A stretch of 64,000 nucleotides of DNA from WVZH01 sp034430425 (GTDB lineage Bacteria; Chloroflexota; Anaerolineae; Anaerolineales; E44-bin32): contig DAOUEK010000032.1 in assembly GCA_034430425.1 (NCBI GenBank), positions 25,097-89,096 of the forward strand, written 5' to 3'. Within the stretch, counting starts at the first letter, position 1, and every line of letters starts with the position of its first letter. Under the pieces are notes generated by a model. That model did not search any database and was not told the DNA's origin. It worked only from the letters and a program-made list of their open reading frames with translations. Below are positions 17,911 through 26,745 of this stretch, one piece after another. Made by a program: the position numbers and the translations under genes.

Positions 17911-17939
17911 TTGACCGTCCGCCAGCGTTTGAATATACT
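17911..17939 (+). promoter_or_regulatory. Sigma-70-type promoter of tRNA-Leu
   Basis: TTGACC (17911-17916), a 17-base spacer and TATACT (17934-17939). The expected start near 17946 is right at the tRNA 5' end. This is the clearest promoter in the window. Confidence 0.75.
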
Positions 17940-17947
17940 AGCCTTAC

Positions 17948-18029
17948 GCCGAAGTGGCGGAACTGGCAGACGCGCGCGACTCAAACTCGCGTTCCTTCGG
18001 GATTGTGGGTTCGATTCCCACCTTCGGCA
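17948..18029 (+). tRNA. tRNA-Leu (anticodon CAA)
   Basis: An 82-base class II tRNA with acceptor GCCGAAG/CTTCGGC, anticodon stem CGCGA/TCGCG, loop CTCAAAC (anticodon CAA, reading UUG), a long variable arm and TPsiC loop GGTTCGATTCC. The discriminator base is A and is followed by TCA, so CCA is not encoded, unlike the tRNA-Ser upstream. Confidence 0.95.
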
Positions 18030-18213
18030 TCAGTCGATTATAGCATAGCCGACCCCAGCAGATCAGATCGATGCTGGGGTCGAGCGCGCCAGAAAGCGGA
18101 GCTGCGCACATCATCATGTGTAAAATAATGCACATCCAGAGGCAGCATCTGTGCCGTAATTGCTCTCACCTGTTGCAGAGCCGGGCGCAATGTGGCAAAA
18201 TCCATCCGATACG

Positions 18214-18576
18214 ATGAAAAATACTACCCTTTCCCGTTTGATCATTGGCATCATCATCGGCCTCGTTCTTGGTGTACTCTACGGTTGGATCATTCGTCCC
18301 GTGGAATACATCGATACCACCCCGAACACGCTGCGCGCCGACTATCGAACGGATTACGTACTGATGATTGCCGAAACCTACAGCGGGGATGGGGATCTCG
18401 ATTCCGCCCTTGTCCGGCTCGCAGCACTCGGTTCTCAGTCTCCCATCGAGATTGTGTTGGAAGCCATCGATTTCAGTATCGAAGCCGATCGCCCCCGTTC
18501 TGAATTGGAAGTCCTCAACCATCTCGCCAATCAAGTACGCGATCTGCAAACCTCTCCCGAGATTGGCGGGCCATGA
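18214..18576 (+). CDS. Small membrane-anchored protein, paralog of next gene
   Basis: A 120-residue protein from ATG 18214. The N-terminal membrane helix (LIIGIIIGLVLGVLYGWII) is followed by RPVEYIDTTPNTLRADYRTDYVLMIAE and a helical extracytoplasmic or periplasmic region resembling a short TPR-like pair. The motif PVEY(I/L)(D/E)T.P..LR..Y..DY is shared with the next gene, so the two arose by duplication. The ends overlap as ATGA. Function is unknown; I know similar proteins only as hypotheticals in Chloroflexota. Confidence 0.75.
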   Translation: MKNTTLSRLIIGIIIGLVLGVLYGWIIRPVEYIDTTPNTLRADYRTDYVLMIAETYSGDGDLDSALVRLAALGSQSPIEIVLEAIDFSIEADRPRSELEVLNHLANQVRDLQTSPEIGGP

Positions 18577-19373
18577 TGAAAGCAAAGTGGTTTCCGCTCC
18601 TTTTCGGCATGATCCTGGGGCTCGGCCTGGGTGTTTATTACGCATGGGTGGTCAATCCCGTCGAATACCTGGAAACCGCACCGGCAGCACTGCGGGACGA
18701 ATACAAAGCGGATTATTACAACTTAATTGCCCTTGCATATGCCAGCACAGGAGATCTCGAGCGCGCCCAATCGCGGCTTGCGCAGGTCCCGGATCCCAAT
18801 CCCGCCGGCACACTCAGCCAACTGGCACAGACGCGTCTGGCGGCAGGCCGGCCCGAGAATGAAGTTCGTGCGCTTGCCGTGCTCGCCGCTGCGCTTGGTG
18901 AACGTCCGGCTCCCGTCGAATCTTCTCCATCACCCCAAAGTGATACTTCGCCAGCCCCCGCAACGCCAACACGAACGGCCACGATTACCCGACCGCCACG
19001 CACAAATACACCCACAGCAACGCCCGGAGCCCCCTTCGAAGTCGTTGAAAAAGAGTTGATCTGTGATCCGGACCTGGCAGCGCCATTGATCCAGATCGAA
19101 GTCATCGATGCCGCCGGAGATCCCGTAGCCGGGATCGAAACGCTCATCGTTTGGGATGAAGGCGAAGATCACTTCTTTACCGGCTTGAAACCGGAACTGG
19201 GTATTGGCTATGCGGATTTCGCCATGCAGGTGGGGGTCTTCTATACCCTGCAGCTCGTCGATTCGAATTTCCCCGTAACCGGGTTGTCCGCTGAAGCATG
19301 TGCTGGAGAAGATGGAGAATCTTTCTTTGGTTCGTGGCTGCTTACATTCCAACAACCGGCTGCGGAACCTTAA
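18573..19373 (+). CDS. Membrane-anchored protein with Pro/Thr linker and C-terminal beta domain
   Basis: A 266-residue protein. The first ~110 residues repeat the architecture of the preceding gene (membrane helix, NPVEYLETAPAALRDEYKADY, helical region). A low-complexity Pro/Thr/Ser linker (about 112-152) and a compact C-terminal domain (about 155-266; FEVVEKELICDPDLA, GEDHFFTGLKPE) follow, which looks like a carboxypeptidase-regulatory or Ig-like fold. The start overlaps the upstream stop by four bases, so the two are translationally coupled. The linker suggests the end domain is held away from the membrane. Confidence 0.8.
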   Translation: MMKAKWFPLLFGMILGLGLGVYYAWVVNPVEYLETAPAALRDEYKADYYNLIALAYASTGDLERAQSRLAQVPDPNPAGTLSQLAQTRLAAGRPENEVRALAVLAAALGERPAPVESSPSPQSDTSPAPATPTRTATITRPPRTNTPTATPGAPFEVVEKELICDPDLAAPLIQIEVIDAAGDPVAGIETLIVWDEGEDHFFTGLKPELGIGYADFAMQVGVFYTLQLVDSNFPVTGLSAEACAGEDGESFFGSWLLTFQQPAAEP

Positions 19374-19405
19374 TCCATTCCGTTCTCATTATCCTTATCG
19401 ATAGG

Positions 19406-19882
19406 TCAGGAACCGCTTGGGATCAGATGTTCTGGCACCTGAACGGCCACCACCTCTCCACGCGCACAAAGCTCGCCTTGGGCGTAGAGACCGGAGGTGA
19501 CAATTACTTTCCTGCCTTTGATCTCCTTGATCATGCTGCGAATCTCCAACGGCACGCCCATAGGCGTCGGTTTGATATAGTCCACATGTAAAGCCGCGGT
19601 CAGAAAGCGCAGCGGTGGATCTGTGTCCATGGCTCGCTTCTCAGCGCGATACGCTGCTGCAGCCGCGGAGCCCGTGCTGTGGCAGTCAATCAGTGAGGCA
19701 ATCAAACCCCCGTAGACATAACCTGGAATGGCAATATGGCAGGGTGACGGAGTGAAGGTCATCACGGTTTCATCCCCATCCCAATAACTCTTGATTTGCA
19801 AACCATGGTCGTTCAAACGTCCGCAGCCATAGCAATGACTGTATTCATCCCGGTAGTAATCTTGGAATGCCTTCTCCGTCAT
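19406..19882 (-). CDS. Hotdog-fold thioesterase (PaaI-like)
   Basis: A 158-residue protein with the PaaI/YbgC-like hotdog fold: HCYGCGRLNDHGLQIK at the N-terminus, PGYVYGGLIASLIDCHSTGSA (helix with the catalytic acidic residue, here Asp) and LHVDYIKPTPMG. Such enzymes hydrolyse acyl-CoA thioesters. The CYGCG start is seen in a subgroup of acyl-CoA thioesterases. GAGGAG lies 8 bases before the ATG. The gene is 41 bases behind the probable selenoprotein gene on the same strand. Confidence 0.85.
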   Translation of the reverse strand: MTEKAFQDYYRDEYSHCYGCGRLNDHGLQIKSYWDGDETVMTFTPSPCHIAIPGYVYGGLIASLIDCHSTGSAAAAAYRAEKRAMDTDPPLRFLTAALHVDYIKPTPMGVPLEIRSMIKEIKGRKVIVTSGLYAQGELCARGEVVAVQVPEHLIPSGS

Positions 19883-19923
19883 TCGAATTTCTCCTCGAAA
19901 CCATGCAGTTCGTTATTCGATGG

Positions 19924-20814
19924 TTAGTCCTGACTATTTCGACGGCGCTCCCGCAGAACTTCCCGGATGCGTGGCCCCAATTCAGCAATAATGGGGGATG
20001 GCTCACTGGGCTGCCAGGCTTTCTGCGCCTCCGCTGCAGGCTGCGGCCAGGACTCCTGCGAGTGGACGATTTCACCCGGGGTATCGGCGTTCGTCAGCAC
20101 TTCCAAGCACTGACGAAGCACACGCATCTGCTGCGCTGCATCATGCGCCCGGCCTAAGGTCTGCCCGAAAGGAAATTCAACGGCCAGCGTACGCGGGACA
20201 CCGGTTTTTTCCACCCAAAACGGCATCATCGTCACCAATATCGTGCAAAGACCGGCTTGCTCCAATGTGCGTGCCAACACGGGCACATTAATCGCACAAT
20301 CCGGTCAAGCGGGCGTAAGCAGCACACAATGCACTCCCTCGGCATGGAATCGATCAGCGACCTGGGGGCCATAGGTCTCACGCCATGCACTCGCATCCGG
20401 CGGGTACCCTTGAAAACCCATGAAAGAGTATGCATTCTCCGCCAATCCACCGATCCGCTTCGCATCCACCAATTCGCGCATGCGATCGATAGGCAGCAAT
20501 ACATTAATATCGTCAAGTACCATGGCTTGATTGATGTGCAGGTGGCTGATGCGGATTTGATCGAAATCAACATCCGTAGGAATCGTGCGGAAGGTTGGGT
20601 CACCCCAAGTTGGTTCTTGCTTTTCTCGTTCGAGATCGAAAGGCGGCTCACTACCGTTGTGATAGAGACCACCCGAGGTCACCAACCCGAAGGTACACTC
20701 CTCCACCGGGCGCGGCAGCGGCGTCCAGGGTATGGGAAACTCCGCTTCTCGTGTTGTTGATTGATAAAACATCGCAATCAGACGGGGTAAGTATTTAAAA
20801 CTATCGACCGGCAT
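19924..20814 (-). CDS. Probable selenoprotein: glycine/betaine/proline reductase selenoprotein B family, in-frame UGA
   Basis: Read as two frames this is 169 + 120 residues. Both are in the same phase, separated only by one TGA (20305-20307). Read through, it is a 296-residue protein with selenocysteine at position 170 in the context LLTPA-U-PDC, a UxxC redox motif. The downstream part (ARTLEQAGL, GVPRTLAVEFPFGQTLG, QQMRVLRQCLEVL) matches the C-terminal half of the GrdB/PrdB-like family, where the Sec or Cys sits at just this place. A hairpin follows the UGA. The ATG has GGGAG upstream. The substrate is unknown; small stand-alone members of this family have no assigned reaction. Alternatives are a genuine stop or a recent nonsense mutation. 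Confidence 0.8.
20271..20307 (-). promoter_or_regulatory. Candidate bacterial SECIS hairpin behind the UGA codon
   Basis: On the minus strand, 18 bases after the UGA, GTGCC/GGCAC form a 5-bp stem around the loop CGTGTT. A G lies second in the loop, about 25 bases from the UGA, which fits the spacing of bacterial SECIS elements. An outer pairing GACCGG/CCGGTC (from the UGA region to about 20254) may extend the structure. Confidence 0.55.
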
Positions 20815-20915
20815 ACTATTCTCCCATTCCAGTTTAAACGCACACCAAAGATCGTCTGCGCCCGAATTCTAACCATAAAGCCAAATATCTAAAATGGGAA
20901 TGCAGAACAGTGCTT

Positions 20916-21380
20916 CTACGACTCTTCCGCAGATACCTCAGAAGGAGCTTGCGCTTCATCGAGAGATTCCTGCGCTTCATCCTCCTCCAGTTCCGGGGTA
21001 AAACCGAGATCGAGCTCTTCCTCCATGGTGATTTTCCCCCGCAGAAAGGCGCCTTCTTCCGTCGAAAATGAGGTCGTGACAACATCCCCCCAGACGCGGC
21101 CGTTTCGAGTGATCTCGACTTTTCGCGCGGTGATGCTGCCCTTGACCGAACCGGCGACGACCACTGTCACCGCTCGGATTTGTTCGCAAGTCACTCGTCC
21201 CTTTTCCCCCACCACAACAAGTCCTTGCAGAGAAATCTCTCCATCGAAAACCCCCTCGATACGAACACCGCCTGTGCCGGAAATCTGTCCTTGCCAGATG
21301 ATGCCAGGTCCAAGTACGGAATCCACCCTCTCCGGCACCGGTCGAGTTACGTCCGGCTCATCACCCGTTCTGCGAAACAT
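20916..21380 (-). CDS. Bactofilin (polymer-forming cytoskeletal protein)
   Basis: A 154-residue protein with the bactofilin beta-helix core at about residues 22-110: GPGIIWQGQISGTGGVRIEGVF is split here as GPGIIWQGQISG and GGVRIEGVFDGEI, followed by repeated short beta turns (GSVKGSITARKVEI, GRVWGDVVT). The N- and C-terminal extensions are disordered, the latter acidic. Bactofilins polymerise without nucleotide and help cell shape or the positioning of envelope enzymes. GGAGG precedes the ATG. It stands alone. Confidence 0.93.
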   Translation of the reverse strand: MFRRTGDEPDVTRPVPERVDSVLGPGIIWQGQISGTGGVRIEGVFDGEISLQGLVVVGEKGRVTCEQIRAVTVVVAGSVKGSITARKVEITRNGRVWGDVVTTSFSTEEGAFLRGKITMEEELDLGFTPELEEDEAQESLDEAQAPSEVSAEES

Positions 21381-21492
21381 GCATCCTCCAATGTCTACCG
21401 AATGGGAGCATAATCGTTCCGAGGATAGATGTCAATAAAGCCTGAGTCCGATTGAAACATCGCTCCGCCTGTCGAAAAAATCCGCCAATCGC

Positions 21493-22497
21493 TTACCCTG
21501 ATTGGATATTCGCTGCCGCCGGCAAACCGCCAGCGCCTTCCGCCTTCAGCACGGCGTTCACAATGGCCCGGGCAACGACTTCAGCGCCGTAGGCACCGAC
21601 AAGATTAACATCCGTCATTTTCTTTCCCGTGGCGAGCGCAATGAGTGTATCGCCATCATACATCGTATGCGCCGGTCGTACCGCGCGGGCGACGCCATCC
21701 TGTGCCATCTGCGCCACTTTATTCACTTCTTCCTTGTTCAGCTGCGCATTCGTGGCCACAACCCCAATCACCGTGTTGCTTTTAGCGGCAAACCGCAGGG
21801 CGGTCTTGCCCACCATGCCCTTCATGGCAGCAAGTGTATCCGCGAAAGGTTTATCGCCCCCGAGATTAATGGGACCCAACTTCGCAGGACGTGCACCAGC
21901 AAGGATGTTCCCCGTTTGAGGGTCCACCACGTCGCCAAGTGGATTTACAGCGATAATCGCGCCAACGATGATGCCGCCGCCCAAATCAATACTTGCGCTG
22001 CCGATGCCACTCTTCATCGCACCCGCCATTCCCAGGATTTTTCCGACGCTGGCACCCATCCCCGCACCAACGTTGCCTTCTTGCGGACGATCCGCTGAGG
22101 CATTTTGGCAGGCGAGATATCCCATGGCGGCGTCTGGCCGCACGTCCGATCTCCCGATCCCCAGATCGAATAGTATTGCTGCGGGCACGATGGGCACTTT
22201 TGCAACCGTCGTGTCGTGCCCGATGTCGCGCTCCTCGAGATAACGCATCACGCCGGCCGCGGCATCCAGGCCGAAAGCCGAACCCCCGGCCAGCAAGACC
22301 GCATGAACCTTTTGGACCAGATGGGAAGGGCGCAGCAAGTCCGTCTCGCGCGTACCCGGTGCGCCGCCGCGTTGGTCGACTCCACCGACGGCCCCATCCG
22401 TACAAAGCACCACCGTGCAGCCGGTCATCGCCTGCGCATCATCCGCATGGCCAACCATGATGCCCGGTACATCTGTAATCGCATCTGCTAACTTCAT
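21493..22497 (-). CDS. P1 (S58) family peptidase, DmpA/L-aminopeptidase-D-esterase type
   Basis: A 334-residue Ntn-like hydrolase. Family features are VPGIMVGHADD, GGAPGTRETDLLRP, AVLLAGGSAFGLDAAAGVMRYLEE and the self-processing region MKSGIGSASIDLGGG, in which the new N-terminal nucleophile is a Ser. P1 peptidases cleave N-terminal residues or D-amino acid esters and amides after autoprocessing into two chains. GGGGGTG lies before the ATG. The physiological substrate cannot be read from the sequence. Confidence 0.93.
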   Translation of the reverse strand: MKLADAITDVPGIMVGHADDAQAMTGCTVVLCTDGAVGGVDQRGGAPGTRETDLLRPSHLVQKVHAVLLAGGSAFGLDAAAGVMRYLEERDIGHDTTVAKVPIVPAAILFDLGIGRSDVRPDAAMGYLACQNASADRPQEGNVGAGMGASVGKILGMAGAMKSGIGSASIDLGGGIIVGAIIAVNPLGDVVDPQTGNILAGARPAKLGPINLGGDKPFADTLAAMKGMVGKTALRFAAKSNTVIGVVATNAQLNKEEVNKVAQMAQDGVARAVRPAHTMYDGDTLIALATGKKMTDVNLVGAYGAEVVARAIVNAVLKAEGAGGLPAAANIQSG

Positions 22498-22580
22498 CTG
22501 ACACCCCCGATTCCCATCATCAAGACCGCCCCGCTGACGGCAACAGACCAGACCATGAGGTCCGATATTGGATGGTTAAT

Positions 22581-23066
22581 TCATCCCAGCTTATAGCCAA
22601 ACTTCCGCAGCAGGGCAATGCGTTCCCGGACTTCCTCTTCGCCCTCAACACCGGCGCTGATAACACCATCGATCACCCCCAGCACCCCGCGACCTTGTTC
22701 GCTTTCGGCAAGAATCACTTCAACGGGGTTCGCTGTAGCGCAGAATACGCGGCATACTTCTGGCACAGTTTTAACGGCGTTGAGCACATTCACCGGGAAC
22801 ACATTCCCCAGGCAAATGATAAACACGTGTCCCGCGGATAACGCCAAGGCGTTTTCCTTCGCCAGTTCGATCATCGACTCATCCGTGCCACTCACACGTA
22901 CGAGCGCCGGTCCGGAAGCTTCACAAAAAGCCAGACCAAACTCGATCCCCGGCACAGCGCCAACCAGCGCCTCATGAAGATCCTCAACCGTTTTAATAAA
23001 GTGGGACTGGCCGATAATCACGTTTAACGATTCAGGTTTCTCGATCTTGACGGTCAATAACTCCAT
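22581..23066 (-). CDS. Adenosine-specific kinase family protein (PF04008 type)
   Basis: From ATG 23066 (GGGGAGGAG upstream) it is 161 residues, the family length. Conserved segments are NVIIGQSHFIKTVEDLHEAL, GIEFGLAFCEASGPALVR, CLGNVFPVNVLNAVK and VCRVFCATANPVEVI...RGVLGVIDG. The family is named after an archaeal protein reported to bind or phosphorylate adenosine, and its in vivo role is poorly known. The gene follows upstream of the P1 peptidase gene on the same strand with an 83-base gap. Confidence 0.88.
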   Translation of the reverse strand: MELLTVKIEKPESLNVIIGQSHFIKTVEDLHEALVGAVPGIEFGLAFCEASGPALVRVSGTDESMIELAKENALALSAGHVFIICLGNVFPVNVLNAVKTVPEVCRVFCATANPVEVILAESEQGRGVLGVIDGVISAGVEGEEEVRERIALLRKFGYKLG

Positions 23067-23384
23067 TTGTTTAACTCCTCCCCGGAAATGGGCCTGGGCC
23101 TTTCTCCAGGCATATTCGCATATCTGCATAATTAAGTGCACACATATCCGCTTTCATTCTAGCGCAGACGAAATGAAATAACAGCACACGAGCACCGTCG
23201 AAAACGTTCTTGAAGCTGACGTTAAACAAACCCGGGCAACACATCACCTTCGATATTTCTAATTTCGTAGAGGAATATACCACGCTTGCCATCGATCGCC
23301 ACAGGCAACCACCCGGAAAAAACCCATGGGACTTCATCACGCAAGCCATTCGATCAATTTCGATCCAACCTGCGAGTCGTTGTC

Positions 23385-24197
23385 TTATTTACACTCGAGA
23401 TCCAACTGGGGATTCGAGGCATCTATATCCGGCGGCCGGAGGGGGTGATTGAGAAGCGCGGCGAATTGACGCACACTTTCAGGACTGTGGCCGGCAAAAT
23501 GATTGTTGAAGAAGCCGTATACATCAACACCGGCATCCAAAAATCCATCCACGATTTGCGCCCACGCTTCGAGCGCTTTTATCCGATCGATCTGAATACG
23601 GTCAAATACCTGAATGTCTTTACGCCTTCCCAGCCAGCGTATCACGCTGAAATCGGCGGTAACCCAATCCAGCCGCGGCATGTAATGCAAATCTTGAAGC
23701 ACGAGGGCCACATTATGACTGGCAAGCATTTCACGAAAGGCGGGGGTTAGCCATTCTCGGCTGCGTACCTCTACAGCATAGCGCTGGCCACCCGGAAGGG
23801 ACTCCAGGAAACCATCCAGACGATCGAATTGTTCGGATTTGAAGTCATAGGCAAACTGCAAGGTGAGTACAGCCAACTTGTCTCCCAGAGCTTGCATGCT
23901 GCCGATGAAGGCTTCTGCATCCCCTAGAGCGTTTTCCAGTTTTTTCTCGTGTGTGATCAATTGGGGAAATTTTGCGGCGAACTTGAAATTTGCAGGTGTG
24001 CGTTGATCCCAGCCTTGAATCGTCATCGCCTTGGGCACACCATAAAAAGTAGAATCGATCTCTACACTTGGAAAATGACGAACATACGCCTCCAGGTAAG
24101 ATCGGGATGGCGTTCCCTCCGGGTAGAAAGGTCCCACCCAATCCTTGAAAGAAAAGCCCTGCGTGCCTAAATAGAGATTCCCTGTTCGATCTTTCAT
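23385..24197 (-). CDS. DUF72 (YecE-like) family protein
   Basis: A 270-residue TIM-barrel protein of the DUF72 family: YLGTQGFSFKDWVGPFYPEG, VEIDSTFYGVP, FKFAAKFPQLITHEK, YAVEVRSREWL and YGFFNNHFAGHSPES are all family hallmarks. The biochemical role is unknown; a nuclease-like or sugar-related activity has been suggested for relatives without proof. I chose ATG 24197 because the family starts at this Gly-rich strand; the open frame runs 27 codons further upstream. No ribosome site is obvious. Confidence 0.9.
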   Translation of the reverse strand: MKDRTGNLYLGTQGFSFKDWVGPFYPEGTPSRSYLEAYVRHFPSVEIDSTFYGVPKAMTIQGWDQRTPANFKFAAKFPQLITHEKKLENALGDAEAFIGSMQALGDKLAVLTLQFAYDFKSEQFDRLDGFLESLPGGQRYAVEVRSREWLTPAFREMLASHNVALVLQDLHYMPRLDWVTADFSVIRWLGRRKDIQVFDRIQIDRIKALEAWAQIVDGFLDAGVDVYGFFNNHFAGHSPESVRQFAALLNHPLRPPDIDASNPQLDLECK

Positions 24198-24291
24198 ATT
24201 GAAATTTACATCGCATCCAAGCGAGGGGCAATTAACAATGATTGTGAAGGCAAAACTCTCGTGCAACTCGTTTCCCACACTTGAACGAGAC

Positions 24292-25530
24292 TCAATCTGC
24301 TGATGCCAACAATCCTACAACGTGACCCAGAATATAATCCGCGACCTTATACTTACTCATGACAGGCAATTCAAGCGGCTCGCTGTCTTTCACCAATACG
24401 GTAACACGGTTGGTATCCACTCCGAAACCCGCATCGACAGCCGTGATGTCGTTGGCCACGATCAGATCCAAACCCTTCTGCTCCAACTTCCCCCGTGCGT
24501 TTTCAATCAGGTCCTGACTCTCGGCAGCGAAACCGATAACCACAGCGGGCTTCTTGGTTTTCTTACGTCTCCCGGCAACAAGCGCAAGGATATCGTCTGT
24601 GGGTTCTAATTTCACTTCAGGCACTCCCAGCACCCGTTTGATCTTTTCATCAACTCTGCGATCTGGTCGGAAATCGGCCACTGCCGCAGCCATGAGCAAG
24701 ACATCCGCATCGTCGCTGCGTGCCAGCACCGCCTGGCACATTTCCTCCGCAGTATCGACATCGATACGTTCAGCGCCGTACGGCGTGGGCAGCGTGGTCG
24801 GTGCGCTGATCAGGATTGTCTTCGCACCACGGTCGATCGCCGCTTGTGCCAGAGCATATCCCTGTTTGCCAGAAGATCGATTGGCAATCACGCGTACCGG
24901 ATCGATCGGCTCCTGGGTGCCTCCGGCCGTGACGATAACTGTTCGACCACGAAGCTCCCCCTGCTGACCGAGTAATAACCGTACGTGGCCGAATATCTCA
25001 TCGGGCTCCACCATACGGCCTTTACCGACCAACCCGGACGCCATCCGGCCTTCAGCAGGCCCGAGGATATGCGTCCCTCGTTCCTTCAATGCTTCCAGGT
25101 TCGCCTGGGTGGCCGCATGAGCGAACATCCCCGCATCCATCGCCGGGGCAATGACAAGCGGACATGTCGATGCCAGCGCGGTTAGAGTCAGGAGATTATC
25201 TGCCTGTCCGTGAGCCAATTTGGCGATTGTGTTCGCGGTCACCGGCGCTATGAGGCTCAAATAGGCTTCGTGCGTCAAACCGACATGGATCACATGCGCT
25301 TCACTCCCCCACAGGTCATCATCCGTGTACGTACGCCTTCCGGTAACCGACTGGAACGTCAACATGGAAACAAATTGCTGCGCCGCCCGTGTGAGAATAA
25401 CGTCTACGACGGCGCCTGCTTTCGTCAATCTGGAAGCCAAATCCACGGACTTATAGACCGCGATCGAACCGGTCACGCCCAAGAGTACGTGGCGGTCCGC
25501 GAAAACGGGGATGGTCTCCTCTTGTGCCAT
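24292..25530 (-). CDS. coaBC: Bifunctional phosphopantothenoylcysteine decarboxylase / phosphopantothenate-cysteine ligase
   Basis: A 412-residue CoaBC from ATG 25530. The N-terminal flavodoxin-like CoaC domain has GVTGSIAVYK and the active-site loop APAMDAGMF, with Asp where many homologs have Asn. The C-terminal CoaB ligase domain has VTAGGTQEPIDPVR, NRSSGKQGYALA and the catalytic-Lys region near KIKRVLG. It makes 4'-phosphopantetheine from phosphopantothenate and Cys in CoA synthesis. The upstream pathway genes lie 18 kb away (42.2-45.6 kb), so the pathway is split within the window. Confidence 0.95.
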   Translation of the reverse strand: MAQEETIPVFADRHVLLGVTGSIAVYKSVDLASRLTKAGAVVDVILTRAAQQFVSMLTFQSVTGRRTYTDDDLWGSEAHVIHVGLTHEAYLSLIAPVTANTIAKLAHGQADNLLTLTALASTCPLVIAPAMDAGMFAHAATQANLEALKERGTHILGPAEGRMASGLVGKGRMVEPDEIFGHVRLLLGQQGELRGRTVIVTAGGTQEPIDPVRVIANRSSGKQGYALAQAAIDRGAKTILISAPTTLPTPYGAERIDVDTAEEMCQAVLARSDDADVLLMAAAVADFRPDRRVDEKIKRVLGVPEVKLEPTDDILALVAGRRKKTKKPAVVIGFAAESQDLIENARGKLEQKGLDLIVANDITAVDAGFGVDTNRVTVLVKDSEPLELPVMSKYKVADYILGHVVGLLASAD

Positions 25531-25722
25531 ACACTCATTCCCTCTATGCCGGGCCCCAGCGCTTACAGCTCGAGTCCGGAAAGAGAAAAGTGGATACGAA
25601 GCCGGCTGCATCGACCCGACTGGCTGCAAGCGAAAGGTATCAAATTGTACCGTTTCCAGAAGCTCTCGGCCAATACGTTCTGACATGACCAAGAAAATGG
25701 TTAAACAAGAAGAACGCCAGAC

Positions 25723-26655
25723 TCAATCGAAATACCAAACGGCGAAATCATCGAAGCTTACACTTGCATTGGGTTTCTGCGCCGTCCCCAGGTAAAGTGC
25801 GAACTGGCCATGGATGCCTTCAAACCACCCGGATGGAATCATGCGACTGTCCAACCACGCTCCGTTAACATAGAAGTTAACTTCCACACCTTCCGCCTTG
25901 ATCCCCAAGCGGTTGATCGCTCCCGGACCGGATTGGATCAGCGCGCTGGGGGTCATCTCGCGCTTTTCACAGTCAAGCGACCACCCACCACGCCATGTGC
26001 AAACCGGGCTATCGGTTGGCGGCCAGCAGGTCTTCCCGATGAAATACTCCCCTCCGCAGCTGATACCGAACATCAAGCCTCTGTCGTCGACTTTATCGCC
26101 GCGAATTACCATTCCGGCGCTGTCGTCAGGCACGCATTGATCGCTGTTGAAAATGACGACGTCGACATAGAAATTTTCGGCATCGATGGATGACCAGTAC
26201 CAGGTCCAGAGACCGCGAGAGGTGAAGGTGATGTTATAGCGTCCACCGCCGTACCAGGCATTGGCTGCGCCTGCGGAATTGGAAGGAAATAACCCCTCTG
26301 CATCATCGAAATGATCCCGGTCGTGGCCGTCACCCCATCCGTAGGCCGGGTCGAAAGCTGCACGTACAAGACTTCCCTCCACCGCCCCGCTCATGTCTTC
26401 GATCGTCTCAGCTGTCGGTGTGGCTGGTTCTTCCGCCTCGGGTTCTGAGGTGTTTGTCGCCGTACTCGGAGGTGCAGCCTGTGATCCCGCCTGCTGTGTG
26501 ATCCTGGCCTTTTCAAATGCCAAAGTTGTTGCTTCCACATGAAGTGCCTGTTGAGTCGCTTCGATTGAAGCGGCCATCCGTTCGGATGGCAAGCTGCACG
26601 CCAGGGAAACGACAACCAGTATTGCGAGGCATAAAGGGATGGGAAATTTGTTCAT
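25723..26655 (-). CDS. Lipoprotein with concanavalin-like/LamG-type beta domain, copy A
   Basis: A 310-residue lipoprotein from ATG 26655, with lipobox LVVVSLAC. An alpha-helical stretch (SIEATQQALHVEATTLAFEKA), a Pro/Thr/Glu-rich linker and a beta-sandwich domain (about 110-310) follow. The domain resembles the glucanase/3-keto-disaccharide hydrolase-like fold by its pattern YNITFTSRG.WTWYWSSID, GLMFGISCGGEYFIG, VNFYVNGAW and ASVSFDDFAVWYFD at the end. It is a tandem duplicate of the next gene. Copy A has an extra Cys pair (KTCWPP...PVCTW). It is likely anchored on the outer face; the ligand is unknown, probably a glycan. Confidence 0.85.
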   Translation of the reverse strand: MNKFPIPLCLAILVVVSLACSLPSERMAASIEATQQALHVEATTLAFEKARITQQAGSQAAPPSTATNTSEPEAEEPATPTAETIEDMSGAVEGSLVRAAFDPAYGWGDGHDRDHFDDAEGLFPSNSAGAANAWYGGGRYNITFTSRGLWTWYWSSIDAENFYVDVVIFNSDQCVPDDSAGMVIRGDKVDDRGLMFGISCGGEYFIGKTCWPPTDSPVCTWRGGWSLDCEKREMTPSALIQSGPGAINRLGIKAEGVEVNFYVNGAWLDSRMIPSGWFEGIHGQFALYLGTAQKPNASVSFDDFAVWYFD

Positions 26656-26745
26656 GCTTGAACGACCCCCCATCCCTTTTCGAGTTAACTTTTTCCTTAC
26701 CAAATTACACTACTCTTTGCAACGCATCTGTCGCGATACAGAACA

